Of a stretch of DNA of 64,000 nucleotides, positions 59,659 through 64,000 are shown piece by piece. The notes beneath the pieces are model-generated. The model ran no database searches, was not told the DNA's origin, and was given only the letters and a program-made list of their open reading frames with translations. This DNA is from a bacterium. GTDB lineage: Bacteria; Cyanobacteriota; Vampirovibrionia; Gastranaerophilales; Gastranaerophilaceae. The number at the start of each line of letters is the position of its first letter. Within the stretch, counting starts at the first letter, position 1. The stretch spans positions 1 to 64,000 of the forward strand of contig JAFUXT010000008.1 in the NCBI GenBank assembly GCA_017470815.1, in the 5' to 3' direction. The translations under genes and the position numbers were made by a program.

Positions 59659-61560
59659 TTATGCTCTTGAGTTTTTCACTCTGTCCATAATTTGTGCAAA
59701 TTCTTGTTCATCAATTGTTTCTTTGTCTAAAAGTTCTTTTGAAATTGCTTCGAGCATATCACGGTTTTCGGTCAATAATCTCTTGGCAAGTTCGTATCTT
59801 TCTTCAACAATATTTTTAATTTCTTCGTCTATTTCGTAAGCAATTTGCTCGGAGTAATCCCTCTGGTGCCCAAAATCTCTGCCCATAAAGACATTTTCCT
59901 GATTTTTGCCGTAAGCCATAGGACCTAATTTGTCAGACATACCCCAAGCAGTAACCATCTTACGAGCAATATCCGTTACATTGATTAAATCCTGCGAAGC
60001 CCCTGTTGAAATTTCATTTTTGCCGTAAACAATTTCTTCTGCAGCACGACCGCCCAATGATACGGCAATTTTTGCCAATAATTTTGCTTTACTTACATGA
60101 ACGCTCTCATCTTTTGGTCTTGTCCATGTTACCCCCAAAGCCATACCGCGGGGAATAATTGAAACCTTATGAAGTTCGTTTGCATCAGGCAAAAGTTTGT
60201 CTATCAAAGCGTGTCCTACTTCGTGGTAAGATGTGAGTTCTTTATCTTTATCAGTCAGAACTCTGCTTTTTTTCTCAACACCCGCTATTACACGGTCAAT
60301 TGAAACATCAACATCTTCCATGCTTATTTTATCTTTATTTTTTCTTGCAGCAAGTAATGCCGATTCATTCAACAAGTTCTGCAAATCCGCACCGGTAAAC
60401 CCCGGAGTACGCTTTGCAAGAATTTTCAAATCAACATCACTATCAAGTTTTTTATTCTTTGCATGAACCTCTAAAATTTGTTCACGACCCTTAACATCAG
60501 GAGCATTGATATAAATTTGTCTGTCAAAACGACCTGGGCGCAAAAGCGCATTATCCAAAATATCAGGTCTGTTTGTTGCCGCAATAACAATAATATTTGT
60601 ATTTGCGTCAAAACCGTCCATTTCAACAAGTAATTGGTTAAGAGTCTGCTCTCTTTCGTCATGTCCGCCGCCTAAACCTGCACCACGCTGACGACCGACA
60701 GCATCAATTTCATCAATAAATATTATACAAGGCTGATGTTTTTTTGCCTGTTCAAATAAATCACGAACACGGCTTGCACCGACACCGACAAACATTTCAA
60801 CAAAATCAGAACCCGAAATTGAGAAGAAAGGAACATTTGCTTCCCCTGCAACTGCTTTTGCCATCAATGTTTTACCTGTTCCCGGAGGCCCGACAAGCAA
60901 CACTCCTTTGGGAATTTTTGCCCCGAGTTTCATATATTTTTCACCGTTTTTAAGAAAATCGACGATTTCCTCAAGTTCTTTTTTCTCCTCATCAATTCCT
61001 GCAACATCTTTAAAAGTTGTTTTAACTTTGCTGTCTAAAAGCATCTTTGCTTTGCTTTTACCAAACGACATAGCCTGAGAGCCACCTGCCTGTATGGCTT
61101 TAAACATAAGTGCAAGCGATATAATTGCAAAAAGAACAATCAAACCTGTTCCGATATTACCAAGCAACTGCCCTGATTCTTGTGCCTTTTTGACAGTAAT
61201 ATCAGCGCCTGAGGCGTTCAACTTATCCATAAGCGTTTCGTCTTTTGAAGGAATCTGGACTTTATACTGAAACAACGGAGCCTGCCCGTTTGTATTGTCA
61301 GGCAATAAAAATGGAGAGTTTGTATTCGTATCTTCTTTTGATTTTTCTTCCTGTTTTGGCTGAGCAGCCGGAACTGCAATAATCATATCGTCATATTTTT
61401 CAATACGGGAAAACTCTTTATTTTCGAGCATTGATAAGAATTTTGTATAAGATATTTCTGAAGTATTTGTAACAGGTCCTGTCATAAAAATTGTTGATAA
61501 AAACACCGCAACAATAATTGCAAGTATCACATATAACCCCGTTGACTGACTTTTATTCAT
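59659..61560 (-). CDS. ftsH: ATP-dependent zinc metalloprotease FtsH
   Basis: FtsH (633 residues) is a hexameric inner-membrane AAA protease that removes membrane and some soluble proteins. There are two membrane segments (about 8-28 and 128-148) around a periplasmic part. Walker A GPPGTGKT is at about 222-229, Walker [12 protein letters not shown] and the second region of homology [19 protein letters not shown] follow, and the zinc motif HEVGH is near 445-449, with a C-terminal coiled coil. GGAAAGG precedes the ATG. It leads an operon with the two corrinoid-protein-like genes. Confidence 0.97.
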   Translation of the reverse strand: MNKSQSTGLYVILAIIVAVFLSTIFMTGPVTNTSEISYTKFLSMLENKEFSRIEKYDDMIIAVPAAQPKQEEKSKEDTNTNSPFLLPDNTNGQAPLFQYKVQIPSKDETLMDKLNASGADITVKKAQESGQLLGNIGTGLIVLFAIISLALMFKAIQAGGSQAMSFGKSKAKMLLDSKVKTTFKDVAGIDEEKKELEEIVDFLKNGEKYMKLGAKIPKGVLLVGPPGTGKTLMAKAVAGEANVPFFSISGSDFVEMFVGVGASRVRDLFEQAKKHQPCIIFIDEIDAVGRQRGAGLGGGHDEREQTLNQLLVEMDGFDANTNIIVIAATNRPDILDNALLRPGRFDRQIYINAPDVKGREQILEVHAKNKKLDSDVDLKILAKRTPGFTGADLQNLLNESALLAARKNKDKISMEDVDVSIDRVIAGVEKKSRVLTDKDKELTSYHEVGHALIDKLLPDANELHKVSIIPRGMALGVTWTRPKDESVHVSKAKLLAKIAVSLGGRAAEEIVYGKNEISTGASQDLINVTDIARKMVTAWGMSDKLGPMAYGKNQENVFMGRDFGHQRDYSEQIAYEIDEEIKNIVEERYELAKRLLTENRDMLEAISKELLDKETIDEQEFAQIMDRVKNSRA

Positions 61561-61674
61561 AAATATATAACCTTTCCAAAAAATAAAATATAACTGATAA
61601 AATTATAACTTAAAAAGAATAAAAAGTATACATAAATAATATTATGCGAATATCACGCTAAGATATTCTTATTA

Positions 61675-61846
61675 TGTTCATTTCTTTTCTTTTGTTTGCG
61701 AGGCAAAAGAAAAGAAATGAACCAAAGAAAAGAAAACTTCGCTGATTACAATACCGCCTGCGGCGGCATAAGACTGCTAACGCAGTGATATGTGTTTTTG
61801 CCTGTCGGCAAAAATCTCTTAGCGGGGCTAAAACAACGCCCCGCGT
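61675..61846 (+). repeat. Multi-hairpin repeat module, copy B
   Basis: Hairpins in order: TTCATTTCTTTTCTTTTG (61677-61694) with its complement (61704-61721); CCGCC/GGCGG (61754-61766); CTGC/GCAG (61774-61785); TTTTTGCC/GGCAAAAA (61795-61814); GCGGGGC/GCCCCGC (61822-61844) around TAAAACAAC. Nearly identical to copy A over 147 bases. Confidence 0.8.
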
Positions 61847-61851
61847 TAACC

Positions 61852-61921
61852 CCTCATCCCTTGGGAGATGGAGCAGTAGTAGGCGAATTTATGAGCCGTA
61901 CAACTGCGGGTGAGGGTGAAA
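61852..61921. repeat. CCCTCACCC-family copy between modules B and C
   Basis: CCCCTCATCCCTTGGGAGAT on the left and GGGTGAGGGTG on the right, with AGGCGAATTTATGAGCC between, link this to the CCCTCACCC and CCCGAA repeat families. Confidence 0.55.
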
Positions 61922-61925
61922 TCAA

Positions 61926-62106
61926 AGGCGCCGTAGTTTTAGGCGCCTGATTGATTTTTGTCCGTAAGGACAAAAACGAACGAACATTTTATACTTATAT
62001 CTTATGCGCGGGGCAATGCCGTCAGGCATTGCAGTGAAATAGCGTATTTTCTCTTTCTTGGTTCATTCTTTCTCTTTTCATCGCAAGAAAAGAGAAAGAA
62101 TGAACA
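61926..62106 (-). repeat. Multi-hairpin repeat module, copy C (inverted)
   Basis: Read on the minus strand the order matches copies A and B: an 18-bp hairpin (62062-62079 with 62087-62104), GCAATGCC/GGCATTGC (62013-62032), TTTTTGTCC/GGACAAAAA (61955-61976), and AGGCGCC/GGCGCCT (61926-61948) around TAAAACTAC. Stem sequences differ from A and B but remain fully paired. Confidence 0.75.
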
Positions 62107-62160
62107 ATAAGTGCGAAATTAAAACCTACTGCCGATAATATTATTTATGTAAACTTGTTC

Positions 62161-62189
62161 TTGACAAATGTGTACTTACATCCGACAAT
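62161..62189 (+). promoter_or_regulatory. Promoter of the gcv operon
   Basis: TTGACA at 62161-62166 and GACAAT at 62184-62189 are 17 bases apart. Transcription would begin near 62196; AGGGGA precedes the gcvT ATG by 12 bases. Confidence 0.7.
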
Positions 62190-62216
62190 AAAAACAGTTT
62201 AGGGGATATTAAAATT

Positions 62217-63317
62217 ATGGTTAAACAAACTTATTTACATGACAAACATGTAGCACTCGGGGCAAAGATGGTTGATTTTGCAGGATGGCACATGCCTGTT
62301 CAGTACACATCAATTATTGAAGAACACAAAACAGTAAGAGAAAATGTCGGAGTTTTTGATGTTTCTCACATGGGCGAAGTTTTTGTATCAGGCAGCGATG
62401 CAACGGATTTTTTAAACAAAGTCGTTCCGCAAAATATTGACAAACTGCCTTACGAAAAAGCAGTTTATTGTCAATTGACAAAAGAAAACGGCAGTTTGAT
62501 TGATGATTTGATTATTTATAAAATAGGGATTGAAAATTATTTGATTATCTGCAACGCATCACGAATTGATGAAGATATAAATTGGCTTTCATTAAACGCA
62601 AAAGGTCTTGATGTTGAAATAGATAATCAATCACATAATTATTCACTGCTTGCAATACAGGGACCAAAAGCGATAGATTTGATGCACAAAATGGGTTATG
62701 ATATTCAGGAGCAAAAATCTTTTACAATAAAACCTGCGACTATTGAGGGTTTAAAACTTTGGGTATCAAGAACAGGCTATACAGGTGAAGACGGATTTGA
62801 AATTCTTGTAGAAAATGATTTATCCGAATTTTTATGGGACAGAATTTTGGAAAAAGGACAGGAATTTGAAATTAAACCTATCGGGCTTGGGGCAAGAGAT
62901 ACCCTCAGACTTGAAGCGGGTTTACATCTTTACGGAAATGATTTAAACGAAACCACTACACCAATTGAGGCAGGATTAAGTTGGTCTGTTCCGAAAGATA
63001 AAACACAAAATTACAACGGCAAAGATGTAATTATGAACCAAATTCAAAACGGAGTTGAGAAAAAACTTATCGGATTTGAGATGTTAGACCGTAACATTCC
63101 GCGTCACGAATACGAAATATATTTTAAAGGTGAAAAAGTCGGAGAAGTTACAAGCGGTGGAGTTGCTCCGACTGCAGGCAAAAATATCGGTATGGGTTAT
63201 GTAAAGAATTTACCTGAAATTTGCACGGATTCCATTGTTCAAGTTATGATAAGAGAAAAATTACATGATGCAAAAGTGGTCAAAAGACCGTTTGTTCAAA
63301 AAAGAAATAGAGTATAA
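62217..63317 (+). CDS. gcvT: Glycine cleavage system T protein (aminomethyltransferase)
   Basis: GcvT (366 residues) moves the methylene carbon from the lipoyl-bound aminomethyl group on GcvH to tetrahydrofolate, releasing ammonia. MVDFAGWHMPVQY opens it, FDVSHMGEVFVSG and LLAIQGPKA follow, and SRTGYTGEDGFEI and GLGARDTLRLEAGLHLYGND carry the folate-site Asp. The C-terminal barrel contains YVKNL. Length is normal. It leads a T-H-P1 operon; the P protein is of the two-subunit type. Confidence 0.97.
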   Translation: MVKQTYLHDKHVALGAKMVDFAGWHMPVQYTSIIEEHKTVRENVGVFDVSHMGEVFVSGSDATDFLNKVVPQNIDKLPYEKAVYCQLTKENGSLIDDLIIYKIGIENYLIICNASRIDEDINWLSLNAKGLDVEIDNQSHNYSLLAIQGPKAIDLMHKMGYDIQEQKSFTIKPATIEGLKLWVSRTGYTGEDGFEILVENDLSEFLWDRILEKGQEFEIKPIGLGARDTLRLEAGLHLYGNDLNETTTPIEAGLSWSVPKDKTQNYNGKDVIMNQIQNGVEKKLIGFEMLDRNIPRHEYEIYFKGEKVGEVTSGGVAPTAGKNIGMGYVKNLPEICTDSIVQVMIREKLHDAKVVKRPFVQKRNRV

Positions 63318-63329
63318 TTAAAAAGTCAA

Positions 63330-63432
63330 TAGCAAATAGTGAAAAGTGAATAGACCTTTACGAAATTGATTATTATTAAATCGTGCGTTACCACCGATAA
63401 TGACTATTCACTACTCACTTTTTACTATTCAC
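63330..63432. repeat. GTGAATAG-family inverted-repeat element
   Basis: AATAGTGAAAAGTGAATAGA, CCTTTACGAAATTG, then GATAATGACTATTCACTAC and TTTTTACTATTCAC give a copy of about 100 bp between gcvT and gcvH, in the transcribed spacer. It is the most regular copy in the window. Confidence 0.7.
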
Positions 63433-63451
63433 TAAGATAAGGAGTATGATG

Positions 63452-63832
63452 ATGAGTTACAAAGATGAAATGTATTGCACAAAATCTCACGAATATGTTG
63501 TAAAAGAAGACGGGAAATATGTAATCGGCTTAACTGACTACGCTATTGAGCAATTAGGCGATATTGTATTTTTGGAATTACCCTCTGTCGGAGATGAATT
63601 TGAAAAAGGTGAAACTTTTGCAAATATTGAATCAGTCAAAGCCGCTTCTGAAATATATATGCCAATCAGCGGAAAAATTGTTGAAATCAATGAAACACTC
63701 CCTGATGCACCTGAGAAGTTAAATGAGGACTGCTACGAAGGCGGATGGCTTGTGAAAATCGAGTCAAACGCACAGGAAAACGAATTTGACGATTTATTGA
63801 CTTATGATGAATACAAATCAGAATTGGATTAA
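63452..63832 (+). CDS. gcvH: Glycine cleavage system H protein
   Basis: GcvH (126 residues) is the lipoylated shuttle of the glycine cleavage complex. The lipoyl Lys lies in ESVKAASEIYMPISGK, and LGDIVFLELPSVG and DCYEGGWLVKI are typical. Three ATGs in a row (63446, 63449, 63452) follow AAGGAG; I choose the third because it has the right seven-base spacing and gives MSYKDEMYC. The gene is two bases ahead of gcvPA. Confidence 0.96.
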   Translation: MSYKDEMYCTKSHEYVVKEDGKYVIGLTDYAIEQLGDIVFLELPSVGDEFEKGETFANIESVKAASEIYMPISGKIVEINETLPDAPEKLNEDCYEGGWLVKIESNAQENEFDDLLTYDEYKSELD

Positions 63833-63834
63833 TT

Positions 63835-64000
63835 ATGAAAAATTTTTTAGTACATAACGAAGAAACAATAAAGCAAATGTGTACCGAAATCGGTATTAAC
63901 GGTGTTGAAGATTTATTCAGACAAATTCCTCAGGATATAAGAATGAAGGAACTTAATTTGCCTGACGGATTGAGTGAAATGGAAACTCAAAGACAGGTAA
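63835..64000 (+). CDS. gcvPA: Glycine dehydrogenase (decarboxylating) subunit 1, partial
   Basis: Only the first 55 codons are in the window. The start MKNFLVHNEETIKQMCTEIG with VEDLFRQIPQDIR and LNLPDGLSEMETQ fits the N-terminal subunit of the split, pyridoxal-phosphate-dependent P protein. The gene begins two bases after gcvH and continues past the window edge. A subunit 2 gene is expected downstream. Confidence 0.9.
   Translation, partial: MKNFLVHNEETIKQMCTEIGINGVEDLFRQIPQDIRMKELNLPDGLSEMETQRQV

Larger units (their letters stand above)
61561..62216. other. Gene-free region between ftsH and gcvT
   Basis: The 656 bases contain the ftsH upstream region, a 430-bp two-sided hairpin element (61675-62106) and the gcvT promoter at 62161-62189. 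No open frame with a ribosome site lies within. No glycine riboswitch (tandem or single aptamer) could be recognised before gcvT. Confidence 0.7.

Noticed and set aside
62190-62216. Glycine riboswitch upstream of gcvT
   Set aside because: The transcribed leader from the predicted promoter is only about 20 bases, far too short for the aptamer, and no aptamer core is seen further upstream.

Overview
The window looks like a chromosomal segment of a non-photosynthetic member of the cyanobacterial lineage, most likely a gut-type Vampirovibrionia/Melainabacteria (Gastranaerophilales-like) bacterium. The reasons are the strongly AT-rich sequence, a DUF561/Ycf23 gene otherwise typical of cyanobacteria and plastids, an LpxA gene and TolC- and MlaE-type genes that imply an outer membrane, a 760-residue protein starting MGLAASQARFL of a kind I associate with this group, and the absence of photosynthesis genes. 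The assignment is an inference, about 0.7 sure. The standard code is used; prfB needs the usual RF2 programmed frameshift.

Layout. 1-6.7 kb: purB, then on the minus strand murA, a small duplicated-motif protein, a GH57/DUF3536 enzyme and a secreted protein. 6.9-10.9 kb: a single-chain type IIG restriction-modification enzyme and a DUF3800 protein. 11-18 kb: SWIM-SNF2 helicase, lpxA, a GT9 glycosyltransferase, a FliA/WhiG-type sigma factor and Hsp20. 18.6-22.6 kb: a three-gene minus-strand block with a phage terminase large subunit but no other phage genes. 22.7-33 kb: alaS, a binding-protein/TolC fusion, an acyl-CoA synthetase and recJ. 33-36.4 kb: an MmeI-like restriction-modification gene carrying an in-frame DUF559 endonuclease cassette bracketed by palindromes. 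36.4-39.7 kb: prfB, a methyltransferase-like membrane protein and aroC. 39.8-47.5 kb: the S10 ribosomal operon from rpsJ to rpsN, cut off after rpsN and with palindromic repeats in its spacers. 47.5-61.6 kb: housekeeping genes (phosphohexomutase, M48 protease, pheA, pdxA with a DUF1537 kinase, ssb, trpS, mlaE, ycf23-like, HtrA-like protease) and ftsH followed by an orphan pair resembling the two subunits of the corrinoid iron-sulfur protein. 62.2-64 kb: gcvT-gcvH-gcvPA, the last cut by the window edge.

The spaces between genes hold at least five families of palindromic or inverted repeats: GTGAATAG-ended elements of about 100 bp, CCCTCACCC/GAGAGGG palindromes, CCCGAA hairpins, CCCAACCTAC hairpins, and a 150-190 bp multi-hairpin module present three times with stems that change in a base-pair-preserving way. 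Two palindromes lie in-frame inside coding sequences. Several promoters fit TTGACA-N17-TATAAT closely, often with a TGC-extended -10, and three genes (purB, prfB, mlaE) appear to have almost no leader.

The strongest candidates for something undescribed are the DUF559 cassette nested in the MmeI-like gene, the covarying hairpin module, and the orphan AcsC/AcsD-like pair behind ftsH. No rRNA gene, tRNA gene or CRISPR array was recognised.
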